Below are positions 32,092 to 42,259 of a stretch of 64,000 nucleotides of DNA, one piece after another. The notes under the pieces were generated by a model. The model worked only from the letters and a program-made list of their open reading frames with translations. It had not been told where the DNA came from and did no database searches. The stretch is from the NCBI GenBank assembly GCA_032433765.1, contig JAVIAB010000073.1, positions 65,466,205 to 65,530,204 on the forward strand. The letters run 5' to 3'. This stretch comes from Megaustenia siamemsis. Its lineage: Eukaryota > Mollusca > Gastropoda > Stylommatophora > Ariophantidae. How positions within the stretch are numbered: the first letter of the stretch is position 1; the number at the start of each line of letters is the position of its first letter. The translations under genes were made by a program, and so were the position numbers.

Positions 32092-32177
32092 GGGAATTGC
32101 TGAGGAGGGGATCTGAGCACCTATGGACATGTTCGGAGTGCAATGATGATGACCCGAAAATAACTCAATAACTCAAT

Positions 32178-32755
32178 AACAGGACATCTATATGATAAGG
32201 ATTGAGAGCAGATCAGGACAGCTATATCAGAAAGATTGAGAGCATATCAGGACAGCTATATAATAAGGATTGAGAGCACACCAGTAGATCAATATTAGAA
32301 GGTTTGAAAGCATATCAGGACAGCTATATGATAAGTATTGAAAGCATACCAGGACAGCTATATAAGGATTGAGAGCACACCAGGACTGCTATATGATAAG
32401 GATTGAGAGCACACCAGGACTGCTATATGATAAGGATTGAGAGCATACCAGGACAGCTATATGATAAGGATTGAGAGCATACCAGGACAGATATATGATA
32501 AGGATTGAGAGCATACCAGGACAGCTATATGATAAGGATTGAGAGCATACCAGGATAGCTTTATGATACTGATTGAGAGCATACCAGGACGGCTATATGG
32601 TAAGGATTGAGAGCAGACCAAGACAGCTATATGATAAGGATTGAGAGCAGACCAGGACAGCTATATGGTAAGGATTGAGAGCATACCAGGATAGCTATAT
32701 GGTAAGGATTGAGAGCATACCAGGACAGCTATATGATAAGGATTGAGAACAAAGC
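32178..32755. repeat. 34-bp minisatellite, segment 3
   Basis: Units AAGGATTGAGAGCATACCAG + GACAGCTATATGAT (34 bp), about 17 copies. This continues the array broken by the I-like LINE. Confidence 0.93.
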
Positions 32756-33398
32756 TGATATTGGTGTTTTTTATGCGCGTCAACAGTTCTGTTGTACACA
32801 TTTCCGGACACGACAGCTCGACCCACCTGGCGCCTTAAACTTTGGAAGAAAGAATAAGAAAAAGTGGGAGAAGCTAGTGTAAGGAAATATGTAAGAGCTG
32901 ACGACAGCAAACATAGGAAAGGAAAATGATATAAATAGGGGGAAAATGAAGGAAAGGGGGTGGAGAGAGAGAGAGAGAGAAGAATAAAGAAATGAAAAAG
33001 TATGAGAATGAGGTGAAAGCAGAAGTGATGGTTGGGAGGGACAAAGTCAGAATGGATATGAAAAGATATTTGTTTTTGTTTTTTATTATTAGCAGAAAGA
33101 TAAAGAGATTTTTTAAAGAACAAAATGAATAAAACTAAGAAGAATAAAGAAGATAGGGGATCATTTATAACAACGAATGTTTCGAATAAAGAAATCTTGT
33201 TCCAACGATAAAAGTGAAAACTTCATATTTCTAGGTGGGAATTGTGTGTTTCTGTGTGAAAATTTTGTGTTTCTGTTTCAAATGTCACCTAGCATTTACC
33301 CCAATCCCCCTCTCCCCTCCCCATTTTCTCAACTTCCCATCTTTTAAATAACCAGCTTGAAAATGATCAGCAAGTGATTCATTTATCCAACACCATCA
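32756..33398. other. intron spacer
   Basis: Purine-rich on the plus strand, with a short (GA)n run at 32962-32979. The 142-codon minus-strand frame 32695-33123 is a low-complexity Ser/Phe/Leu product of this bias. I see no gene. Confidence 0.45.
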
Positions 33399-33406
33399 AC
33401 ATGAAA

Positions 33407-33680
33407 CTCCCGTGTGTTACCAGGGCCTCATTATGAGGGAAGCAAAGAATAGTGACACTGTGACCTTCCATGCAGTCATAAGAGGCGACTAAGGAGGTTG
33501 ATCGATGGCTTGACAAGCTGTCATTGTAAAAAGCATTGTTATGGAAACAGAACCATAGATTTTAGAAGCAGCGATCTCTGCAATATGTGCCATTTTGCAA
33601 CGCAAGGTTTCTGTTTTTGAGATTGTGGTTCTGCCCTATGTACCGTCTTCAGCTCGAAAGAACAATAGATAGATAGATAG
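33407..33680 (+). mobile_element. short internally deleted LINE-like element (SIDE), copy 1
   Basis: A 274-bp element flanked by ACATGAAA (33399-33406 and 33681-33688). The 5' part (GTGTTACCAGGGCCTCATTATG, AAAGAATAGTGACACTGTG, AGGCGACTAAGGAGG) resembles the 5' leader of LINE D at 61380-61520. The 3' part (GCTCGAAAGAACAATAGATAGA) matches the 3' end of LINE E at 60485-60531. A (GATA)n tail is present. No pol III boxes are visible, so it is better described as a LINE leader joined to a LINE tail than as a tRNA SINE. Confidence 0.75.
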
Positions 33681-33688
33681 ACATGAAA

Positions 33689-34395
33689 AGATAGTCTTCA
33701 ATCGATCTTTCTATACTTGTCATTAACTGGTAAATTCGGCATTTATTCCATCAGTTTTTCCTTCGTTACATTCATAATTTCCTTTTAAATAATCACATCA
33801 ATACCTTCCACGATTTACTTGTATTTTCACATCACCGTTCTCTTCATCGTTGTTATTATTATGATTTCTTTTATCATTTCTGTCTTGTCCGTTCCCAAAT
33901 GAGCTTATCCCAGTTTATTTTCTAATATTTGAAGATGATTGGACTTCCGGTTGGTACAGCGGGCCAAGATGGCCGCCTAGTAAAATTAGGTTTGGGATTC
34001 GTGGCATTTTTTCTGCGGTGTGTGATCAAGTTATTCATTCTGGTATGGGATTTCTTTTGCGATACAGCGGTGGTCCGATCACATTTACCTGACCACAAGG
34101 TCGACACGATTTTGGCGCCAGGGCGCGGAGATTCATGCTGCAGGAGACTGACCATTGATTTCAGTGTAACGGTACCAGCCCCGACTTTGATCTGAGATTG
34201 ACTGAAAATTCACCACTTGTTGGACTGCGGTCTACTCGAGTGTTTCGCCGAAGTGGAGGCCTGATTTCATTTGCTGGGACAGCTATTCTTGGAGAACGTT
34301 CGCTGACCACTAAGTCTACACCTATTCGGTGGGTGCGCATGGTCTTGCTACAGCGACACGGAAGTGTGCAGTTATGAGCTGCGCATCCTTTCTCA
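33689..34395. other. intron sequence, unidentified
   Basis: Contains CCAAGATGGCCGCC at about 33964, a good YY1-type motif of the sort seen in transposon promoters, within a GC-richer stretch (33930-34390). Two short opposing frames (33929-34195 and 33922-34155) have no recognised domain. It could be the 5' region of an unidentified mobile element, but I see no coding support. Confidence 0.3.
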
Positions 34396-34535
34396 GGTGT
34401 GTAACTGTAGGTGTGTAACTGTAGGTGTGTAACTGTAGGTATGTAACTGTAGGTATGTAACTGTAGGTATGTAACTGTAGGTATGTAACTGTAGGTATGT
34501 AACTGTAGGTATGTAACTGTAGGTATGTGTCTGTA
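34396..34535. repeat. 14-bp minisatellite
   Basis: About ten units of GTATGTAACTGTAG, with GTGTG variants at the left edge. The minus-strand Tyr/Leu/His/Thr-rich frames (34161-34583) come from this repeat. Confidence 0.9.
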
Positions 34536-34595
34536 GTGTAAACTAACGTCGAATTTAAACAAGTGTGCAAGGACAAGATTCAATTGAAGAACTCT

Positions 34596-34633
34596 CTTTT
34601 CTCTCTCTTTCTCTCTCTCTCTCCCTCTTTTTC

Positions 34634-34680
<47 letters not shown>
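34596..34680. repeat. (CT)n and (TA)n microsatellites
   Basis: CTCTCTTTCTCTCTCTCTCT tract followed by about 20 TA dinucleotides (34638-34679). Confidence 0.9.
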
Positions 34681-34681
<1 letters not shown>

Positions 34682-34894
34682 GTATGTATCTTCATGCGCG
34701 TGCGTGCGCTCAGGAAATCGGTTTGCAGAAAAAGAAGAAGCTAAATAAACTGTACAATAAATAATAAACTACAGTTGTGATTTCACTTGTTAACTGTTAA
34801 ACTTAACGACGTTCTAACTCTGCAGGCTCTAGTCATACCTTTTGATGACTGATCCTAATGTCACACCTCATTTAATGAATGTCGTTTGCCACAG

Positions 34895-35160
34895 GGACCA
34901 AGAGACGAGCTATTGGAGAGTAAAAACTGGAAGCACCAGGCGCGTTGCCTACTCTGAGCATAGGCAGATGAGGAAAGTCAAGGCCTTGTACTCTCATCCA
35001 CAGTTCAGTATGAGCACCGTCGACAACGACATCGCTCTCATCCATTTGGAGAAACCGCTGGCCATGAATGACTTTGTTCGGCCAATCTGTCTGCCGGACC
35101 ATCAGCCTGACACTGGCACCCGATGCTACGCCACTGGCTGGGGGAAAACCACTCAGAATG
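34895..35160 (+). CDS. trypsin-like serine protease, catalytic Asp exon
   Basis: The acceptor is TTGCCACAG (ending 34894) and the donor GTAGGT begins at 35161. One base completes the Gly codon left open at 22146, so phases agree. It encodes WRVKTGSTRR, RKVKALYSHPQF, the catalytic Asp in VDNDIALIHLEKPL, FVRPICLPDH and the core CYATGWGKT. These are the expected central segments of an S1 protease in the right order. It ends after the first base of a codon completed by AT at 40159. The Met at 34842 is not a start, as it lies in the intron. Confidence 0.93.
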
Positions 35161-36640
35161 GTAGGTCCTCAATACTAGTTGTTTGACTTTCTTTTAAAGT
35201 TACGGACCTGAGACATGCCTTCTAAATGTTTAAAACAAGCTTAGTTGCCATTATGCATAGAGTGGTGACTTTTTACCAGCTTCTTCTTACAAAATACATG
35301 CGAATTGTGCCTGTTTGCAAAACATGCAAGAGTTGTTTCACAGATACATAGAATGGTTTTTTTCTTCTATATTGTCTGTAAAATAACTCCAGTATTTTTT
35401 TACAAGACATATAGAAGACTCGTTTTAGAAGACTTATAAATTGATGTCATTTATGTAAGACATTGCCGTATGTATGAATCGGTTACAGCATACATAGAAG
35501 AGTACCTTTACACAAGAAATGCATAAGAGGTGTTTTACAATATACATACCATAGTGTTTTTTTTTTAATACACATGCGCTGTTTTGCAAGTCAAATGCAG
35601 TAATGTCTACGTCTACAAGATTAATAGTCACTTGAAATTGGGTTTTACCGGACACTTGTCAATCAGACGTCACGGGCTCTATTCCCTGTATGGTCAAGGT
35701 TTTTTTTTTTCTCTATTGGAGGCTGATGATTAAATAAAAGACCCAAACCTGTACATTACGTAGAGACTGCGATGTGTGACCTTTGTTTAGGCCGACTATA
35801 TTTCCTTGAAACAAAAATTGGATATTTGGGTGGCAAAACCGGTACAGGCAAGGGTTATGTAATATTCTTTATTCATGAAAGCTAAAATGATTGTTAAAAG
35901 TATCATTGTAGAAACATATTGACCAGAACATTATTTGTCTGCGACAGAACTCATACAGAATGTAGACAGACGTAGAGATGGATCTTATTTCACCACGATC
36001 GTAGCGTTAATATTTCTCACTTAGATTATCAGAACAAGAGATTGCAACTTTTACGCTTTCACAATCACGTCTCGACATGAACAAGATGAGGTTTTTAATA
36101 GAAACCAGGGTTGTTGTTTTTTTTCATAAACCCTGATGTTTTTGGAAATGCAGATGATGATTGATGTCGCTTCTATTCCAATGGGGAAAGAATTCAAATA
36201 TAAATTTACAATTTGTATTTATTTCCATATTTTGTTTATGAAAAATACTACAGTACGTACACAAACCATCTTTAAAATTATGGGGTGAAAAAAAAAACTA
36301 GTTCACACCGAATGTGTTATGTAGAGTGGCATAAGTTTGTGAATACTGGACAATCGAATCACAAGTATTTGTAAAATTATTTCTGGGTTGATGCATCTAT
36401 ATTTGGGGCATCGATTAATTGGTAAGACATTTGTTCTGTACCTTACGAAGCATTGACTGAGAGTCTGTCACGACAATTGTCATATTCAGTTGTCTTTTGA
36501 GGAAAAGGAGTCGGTCATCTCCAGGACTGAACGCGTTCAGCGACTCAAAGCTGACTGTTTGTACCAAAATCTGTGAACCCGAACTATTCAGATTCAAGTC
36601 CAACCCTTCACGCCGCTCCTAGAAAAGAGAATAACTCTAG
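35161..36640. other. intron, no mobile element recognised
   Basis: AT-rich. 35270-35600 carries loose repeats of a TTTTACAAGACATATAGAAG type motif, resembling units at 44290-44560. I see no gene or clear insertion. Confidence 0.5.
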
Positions 36641-36679
36641 CCAAGTGGGTAGTGAATGGAGGCAACCTGACAATAACAA

Positions 36680-36785
36680 ATGTCATGCTGTTGTCATATG
36701 TGTCATGCTGTTGTCATATGTGTCATACTGTTATCATATGTTTTATGCTGTTGTCATATGTTGTATACTGTAGTCATATGTGCCA
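36680..36785. repeat. 20-bp minisatellite, left part
   Basis: Units GTTGTCATATGTGTCATGCT (20 bp). It is interrupted by the SINE at 36786 and resumes at 37322-37580. Confidence 0.88.
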
Positions 36786-37321
36786 TGAGGGAGCCGCGAT
36801 AGATCAGTGGTTAGTGAACTGGACTACAAAAGACAAGGGGTAGGGTTAGATGCCAACCGACGGCTTCCGGTTTCACCAAGCCTTAAATGGGTACCGGATT
36901 TTTTCTGGGAAAGTAAAGCGGCACGGACGTAATACCGACCACATTACCCAAAAATTATGTGCTAAAGGTCTGTAAAATTTATGGTCACTAACACCATATT
37001 CTCCCATGTGTTACCGGGGCCTCATTATGTGGGAAGTAAAGAATAGTGACACTGTGACCTTCCAGGCATGTCGTAAAAGGCGACTAAGGAGGTTGATCGA
37101 TGGCTTCACATGTTGTCATTGTAAAAAGCATTGTTATGGAAACAGAACCATAGATTTTAGAAGCAGTGATCTCTGCAATATGTGCCATTTTGGCACGCAA
37201 GGTTTCTGTTTTTGAGATTGTAGTTCTGCCCTATGTGCCGTCTTCGGCTCGAAAGGACAATAGATAGATAGAACACCATATTCCCAAACGCTACTTGGCG
37301 TGACGGGGCTTTTTACTTATT
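36786..37321 (+). mobile_element. tRNA-derived SINE (type 1), split by a short element
   Basis: The head GGGAGCCGCGATAGATCAGTGG has an A-box; the B-box is decayed (GGGTTAGATGCC). The body includes TGGGTACCGGATTTTTTCTG, and the 3' region reads ACTTGGCGTGACGGGGCTTT. It is inserted in the 20-bp array with an imperfect duplication ATATGTGCCATG / ATATGTGTCGTG. The element is cut at 37002-37271 by a later short element. Without that insert it is about 265 bp. Confidence 0.8.
37002..37271 (+). mobile_element. short internally deleted LINE-like element (SIDE), copy 2
   Basis: A 270-bp copy flanked by a perfect 12-bp duplication AACACCATATTC (36990-37001 and 37272-37283). It has the same leader (TCCCATGTGTTACCGGGGCC), middle (GTCATTGTAAAAAGCATTG) and tail (TCGAAAGGACAATAGATAG) as the other copies. 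This is the best defined copy and sets the family's length. The 69-codon frame inside has no known domain. Confidence 0.9.
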
Positions 37322-37580
37322 ATATGTGTCGTGCTGTTGTCATATGTGTCATGCTGTTGTCATAAGTGTTATGTTGTTGCCATATGTTTCATGCTGTTGT
37401 CATAAGTGTTATGCTGTTGTCATATGTGTCATGCTGTTGTCATAAGTATTATGCTGTTGTCAAATGTGTTATGCTGTTGTCATATGCATTATACTGTTGT
37501 CATATGGTTCATACTGTTGTCATATGTGTTATACTGTTGTCATATTATTTCATGCTGAAGTCATATGTGTTATGCTGAAA
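37322..37580. repeat. 20-bp minisatellite, right part
   Basis: Continuation of 36680-36785, with GTCATAAGTGTTATGCTG variants. Confidence 0.88.
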
Positions 37581-37990
37581 GGCGGAAATATCACAATTCA
37601 ACTGCAAGTAACACCACAACACATCTACGTAAAGTCCGCTCACGGTGGATATGAAAAAGACAATTAATTCTTTTATTAGTCGACGGGTGGACGCGAGAAA
37701 GAGAACGAAATAAATTGTATCTTGTAAATAAGCTTAATAACAGCTTTAACTGCTTCATTCCAATTCTCTTACTAGAAGTTACTGCAGAGTAATCACTGAT
37801 CTGCTCTGTGAAAACTATTGTCCCGGACTCTCAGCTTCTTGCAGCACAGACCCACCATTGTAAATAACAAGATCGTCTGCTTCAGATCTGTCGACTATTA
37901 ACAGTTTTATTTCTAGGTATGTGCGTCTCACAGCCTACACTCCTTACCTAGAAAAATAACAATCTTTTGATAGCTTTCGGTCTCTTCGGA
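37581..37990. other. intron spacer
   Basis: No recognisable gene, repeat or mobile element. Confidence 0.4.
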
Positions 37991-38587
37991 AATGACGCGA
38001 TCTTATCCAGAATCGTTTCAATATTTGTCCCCTGCTGCACGATCATCTTTTCGGCCAGGGTATTCTATTGTTGTGTCGTCATGTAATCGATTAGGAGCTA
38101 TTTGTAGTCAAGCTCTAGACGACACAGACATACGACTAATATGTAATTTGTACTGGGAGCAAACAGCAATAATAAGATATAATAAGGAAAACTCTATACC
38201 AATGGACATAAAAAGAGGAGTATGGACAAGGATGCATCCAATCACCAAGCTTGTTCAATCTATACACTGAGCAAATCTTTAAAAACATCTCAGAGATGCC
38301 ATGCCTAAGCATTAATGCAAAGATAATCAATAACCTAAGATATGCTGATGATACTGTTCTACTAGCAGAAAATCCTAAAAACCTACAACAATTGCTGAAT
38401 GTGATAAACATAACAAGCAAAAAATATGGACTAGAAATGAATATCAAAAAGACTAAAACTATGAACATAAACAAAGAAAATTCTCAAGACCTACAATTAA
38501 TTATCACAGTTGAGGGAATACATCTGGAGACAGTCCAGAGCTACAACTACCAGGGACATACTATAACCAATGATGGAAAATGTAATT
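37991..38587 (+). pseudogene. LINE family A fragment with RT active site
   Basis: Reads RLICNLYWEQTAIIRY, then (shifted) MFNLYTEQIFKNI and NNLRYADDTVLLAENPKN with an intact YADD box, MNIKKTKT, and NYQGHTITNDGKCN where it ends. Motif B is broken by a frameshift near 38220. It meets a second LINE in opposite orientation at about 38590. Confidence 0.85.
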
Positions 38588-38886
38588 CCATTACAATTGT
38601 AATTCCATGTCAATTCCTTTTTTGTCTACTATTGATCTCTTAATATGTTCGCTGTAAAGTGAAAACAAATCCGGCGACGGAACACAGCTATGTCTGACTC
38701 CTTGTTTTATATATATGAATTGTCCCATTTGGTTGATAATTCTTATGGCTGCCGTTTGTAGCCAGTACACGTTTTTTTTTTATGATTCGCAGATCTTTGC
38801 CATCAATGTTTAATTTATCCAGCATATTGATTATTTCCACATGCTTTACTTTGTCAAATGTTTTTGTGTGGTCTATAAAGCACATA

Positions 38887-39183
38887 CATAAATTTAAATA
38901 TTTGGGAACTTTGTTAACCTCAGTCGGAAGATGTACACAAGAGGTGAGATGAAGAATCATTTTTTTGCCATGTAATGAGAAGAGAACAACTGAAATATAT
39001 TGTAACAACTGGAAAAATTGAGGGACGAAGAGATAGAGGGAAGCAAAAAGAAAAAATTACAGACAGCTTAAGAGAATGGCTTGGCAGAAGGTCAACAACA
39101 GAAATGATAAATAGCTGCCGAGATCGAAAGTTGTGGAGAGACATGATCACCTACGCCAGTAGGCCCGGTACTTGATGATGATG
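38887..39183 (+). mobile_element. LINE family B fragment, nested
   Basis: A 297-bp piece with an internal deletion. KYLGTLLTSVGRCTQ-type sequence (38890-38950) joins directly to the 3' end (REQLKYIVTTGKIEGRRDRG, 38975-39175) and a GATGATGATGAT tail. It is flanked by ATAAAGCACATA at 38875-38886 and 39184-39195. Confidence 0.85.
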
Positions 39184-39195
39184 ATAAAGCACATA

Positions 39196-39416
39196 GTGAC
39201 ACTGTGACCTTCCAAGCATGTCGGAAGGGCGACAAAGGAGATTGATCGATGGCTTGACAAGCTGTCATTGTAAAAAGTATTGTTATGGAAACAGAAAACA
39301 GTGATCTCGCAATATGTGCCATTTTGGCACGCAAGGTTTCTGTTTTTGAGATTGTGGTTCTGCCTTATGTGCCGTCTTCGGCTCGAAAGGACAATAGATA
39401 GAAGATAGATAGATAG
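39196..39416 (+). mobile_element. short internally deleted LINE-like element (SIDE), copy 3
   Basis: A 221-bp copy lacking the first 50 or so bases (starts GTGACACTGTGACC), with the (GATA)n tail. ATAAAGCACATA flanks it at 39184-39195 and 39417-39428. The left flank is shared with the neighbouring LINE B insertion. Confidence 0.88.
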
Positions 39417-39660
39417 ATAAAGCACATATATAGATCTTTTTCTTTACATCTATAGCTCTTTCTATCAATGTTCTTATGATGTATATTGCATTATTGGTGC
39501 CCTTTCCTTCCACAAATCAACATTGTTCCTCACTTATTTCTGGTTTTATTTTGTTCCTTACATGTCTCATGATGATCTTTAGTAATATTTTGGTCATATG
39601 GTTAATGAGACTAATAGTGCGATAGACCTCACATTCAATGGCGCGTGACTTCTCTAAATC

Positions 39661-39940
39661 AACCAAATACCAGTATATAAAGAGATACAACGAAGACAAT
39701 GGTGTTGAATAGTGCATACACTACGGAAGCCAATTGAGAGTATTACACTAACAAGCCCTTTTTGGAATCCCCAAAGGAAAAGACAAAGAGGAAGACCAAA
39801 ATATTCTTGGAGAAGACAGATGGAAGCAGAGATGAAGGTGATGGGGGAGACATGGAATGATCTTAAAAGAATGGTAAGAAACAGAACGACTTGGAAAGTG
39901 TTTGTTGAAGACCTATGCTCCACAGGGAGTTGAAAGATAG
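39661..39940 (+). mobile_element. LINE family D 3' end
   Basis: Matches the last 270 bases of LINE D (reverse of 51290-51560). It encodes FWNPQRKRQRGRPKYSWRRQ and TWKVFVEDLCSTGS before the stop at 39933. It is a severely 5'-truncated copy adjoining the decayed LINE at 39660. Confidence 0.8.
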
Positions 39941-40158
39941 TAGAGAGAGATGGACAACAGAAAGTTTCTTGCCTTTGTGGATTTTTTATATAGTTTTAGT
40001 GTATCATGTTTTCATTTATTTTATTTATTAATTTACCTATATGTTTAATGCTCGTACTTATATTCGTATTATATGTCTCTTCTGTTATTTTTTTTAATAC
40101 TGATATAAATATATGTTACCTACTATTGTTTCTGCAAAAATGAGTACAATTTCTGTAG

Positions 40159-40316
40159 ATCTGGGATACGAACCCGCTTTAAGGCAGGTCTCTGTTGACG
40201 TAACCTCCTGGGAAGCATGCAGACTTGCTGTGAACAAGAATGACAAAGATGTCCCCTACAAACTGACGTCCAACATGTTCTGTGCTGGCGGAGCTTTGGC
40301 TCACGATGCCTGCCAG
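40159..40316 (+). CDS. trypsin-like serine protease, exon before the Ser exon
   Basis: The acceptor TTTCTGTAG ends at 40158 and the donor GTGAGT starts at 40317. AT completes the Asp codon opened at 35160, so the phase agrees. It encodes LRQVSVDVTSWEACR, YKLTSNMFCAGG and ends DACQ in phase 0. In this family DACQ directly precedes GDSGGP with the catalytic Ser, so that exon must follow. The Asp of DAC is the S1-pocket residue (chymotrypsin position 189) that selects Arg/Lys substrates. No GDSGGP-type exon was found up to 64000, so this intron exceeds 23.6 kb or the gene is broken. Confidence 0.92.
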
Positions 40317-40618
40317 GTGAGTTGATAGGTTGGCTATCTTGTTAGTGAGAGTCTTTCAAGAATGTAATTAATAGATTTTTAAAATATCTCAGCTCATAAA
40401 ACATACGAAATAATGAGCTCTAATTGCTACCTCCACATTAAATGTTTAATATTTTCTTTCTATCAATTAAAGAAATTTCAGATTATATTAAAAGCTCATT
40501 GGCTACAATTCTAAAAACAAGTTATAAATCGCAAAGTTTGTGTGTGGCAAACCATATGATCTCATTTAAGAGCATTCCTCCTTCTTTCAAAATGGCCACA
40601 CATAAAACAACTGTATCA
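40317..40618. other. intron spacer
   Basis: Unique AT-rich intron sequence. A 69-codon frame at 40442-40651 has no recognised domain. Confidence 0.4.
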
Positions 40619-41715
40619 AGAACAGAATCAAACTATTTTCTAAATTATTAAAACAGAATCAAACTATTTTCTAAATTATTAAAACAGAATCAAACTATTT
40701 TCTAAATTATTAAAACAGAATCAAACTATTTTCTAAATTATTAAAACAGAATCAAACTATTTTCTAAATTATTAAAACAGAATCAAACTATTTTCTACAT
40801 TATTAAAACAGAATCAAACTATTTTCTACATTATTAAAACAGAATCAAACTATTTTCTAAATTATTAAAACAGGATCAAACTATTTTCTAAATTATTAAA
40901 ACAGAATCTAACTATTTTCTAAATTATTAAAACAGGATCAAACTATTTTCTAAAATATTAAAACAGAATCAAACTATTTCTAAATTATTAAAACAGAATC
41001 AAACTATTTTCTAAATTATTAAAACAGAATCAAACTATTTTCTAAATTATTAAAACAGAATCAAACTATTTTCTAAATTATTAAAACAGAATCAAACTAT
41101 TTTCTACATTATTAAAACAGAATCAAACTATTTTCTAAATTATTAAAACAGAATCAAACTATTTTCTAAATTATTAAAACAGAATCAAACTATTTTCTAA
41201 ATTATTAAAACAGAATCAAACTATTTTCTAAATTATTAAAACAGAATCAAACTATTTTCTAAATTATTAAAACAGAATCAAACTATTTTCTACATTATTA
41301 AAACAGAATCAAACTATTTTCTAAATTATTAAAACGGAATCAAAATATTTTCTAAAATATTAAAACAGAATCAAACTATTTTCTAAATTATTAAAACAGA
41401 ATCAAACTCGTTTCTAAATTATTAAAACAGAATCAAACTATTTTCTACATCATTAAAACAGAATCAAACTATTTTCTAAATTATTAAAACAGAATCAAAC
41501 TATTTTCTACATTATTAAAACAGAATCAAACTATTTTCTAAATTATTAAAACAGAATCAAACTATTTTCTACATTATTAAAACAGAATCAAACTATTTTC
41601 TAAATTATTAAAACAGAATCAAACTATTTTCTAAATTATTAAAACAGAATCACACTATTTTCTAAATTATTAAAACAGAATCACACTATTTTCTAAATTA
41701 TTAAAACAGAATCTC
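40619..41715. repeat. 31-bp minisatellite, about 35 copies
   Basis: Units AAAACAGAATCAAACTATTT + TCTAAATTATT (31 bp). Scattered variants: TCTACATTATT, AATCACAC, AAAATATT. Confidence 0.95.
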
Positions 41716-42100
41716 ATATTTCTATAAAGCTCATCCGTGATTCTCCATAACCCCTCCGTAATGTGCTTTCACGTTATTTGGACTTTGCCAAACATTTGTA
41801 GATAAACTAGGAAAAACTGTGGGAGGTGTCAGCTACTGGACACAAACGCTGCAGTAGTTGATCTCCAAAGAGAGTCTGACAATAAAATATGGACAAGCGG
41901 ATTTATTTCAAACCATAAACAAGACTGTGTATTTAGACACATAATAGAAGTTATTTCATTTTTCTCTCCCGACAAAGTCGGCACATAGGGCGGAAGTCAA
42001 AGTTCTCAACAATTGACAATAGTACACATTCGTAATCTGTTGAATTCAGTTCGAGACAACACTGTAGCTTTCTTTTATTCATTTCTTTCTCCCTTTCTCT
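41716..42100. other. intron spacer
   Basis: No gene or mobile element recognised. It leads into a (CT)n tract. Confidence 0.4.
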
Positions 42101-42104
42101 TTCC

Positions 42105-42173
<69 letters not shown>
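42101..42173. repeat. (CT)n microsatellite
   Basis: About 34 uninterrupted CT units. Confidence 0.97.
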
Positions 42174-42176
<3 letters not shown>

Positions 42177-42259
42177 AACCGCAGTGAAGCTAATTTCTAA
42201 ATTCTGCATGAATATCTAAGATTCCCAACAGAATCTGCTTCTTTGCTTCCTCATTTGCT

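Larger units (their letters stand above)
28333..32177 (+). mobile_element. I/Nimb-like LINE with RNase H, near complete
   Basis: A 3845-bp insertion inside the 34-bp array, with 12-bp duplication AACAGGACATCT (28321-28332 and 32178-32189) and an AACTCAAT tandem tail. Domain order is APE endonuclease, RT, then RNase H, which is typical of the I superfamily. No ORF1 (gag-like) frame is visible in the 260 bases before the endonuclease, so the 5' end is truncated or ORF1 was lost. A few stops and frameshifts make it inactive. It is much better preserved than its neighbours, so it is a relatively young insertion. Confidence 0.9.
38590..39660 (-). pseudogene. LINE RT fragment (A/B-related), host of two insertions
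   Basis: Minus strand. YRTISLINHMTKILLKIIMR and an ISEEQC segment (39517-39717), NAIYIIRTLIERAIDVKK (39283-39513) and, across the inserts, FIDHTKTFDKVKHVEI and LNIDGKDLRIIK (38688-39008) reconstruct the order of an RT N-terminal half. The frame between YIC and FIDH is broken at AAAGCACATA by a family B piece and a SIDE. It is inactive. Confidence 0.8.

Noticed and set aside
32695..33123. 142-codon Ser/Phe/Leu-rich minus-strand frame
   Set aside because: Compositional artefact of a purine-rich strand, overlapping the end of the 34-bp array.
34842..34894. Met at 34842 as the start of a serine protease
   Set aside because: It lies upstream of a good splice acceptor; the exon joins in phase to 21963-22146 and lacks the His segment on its own.
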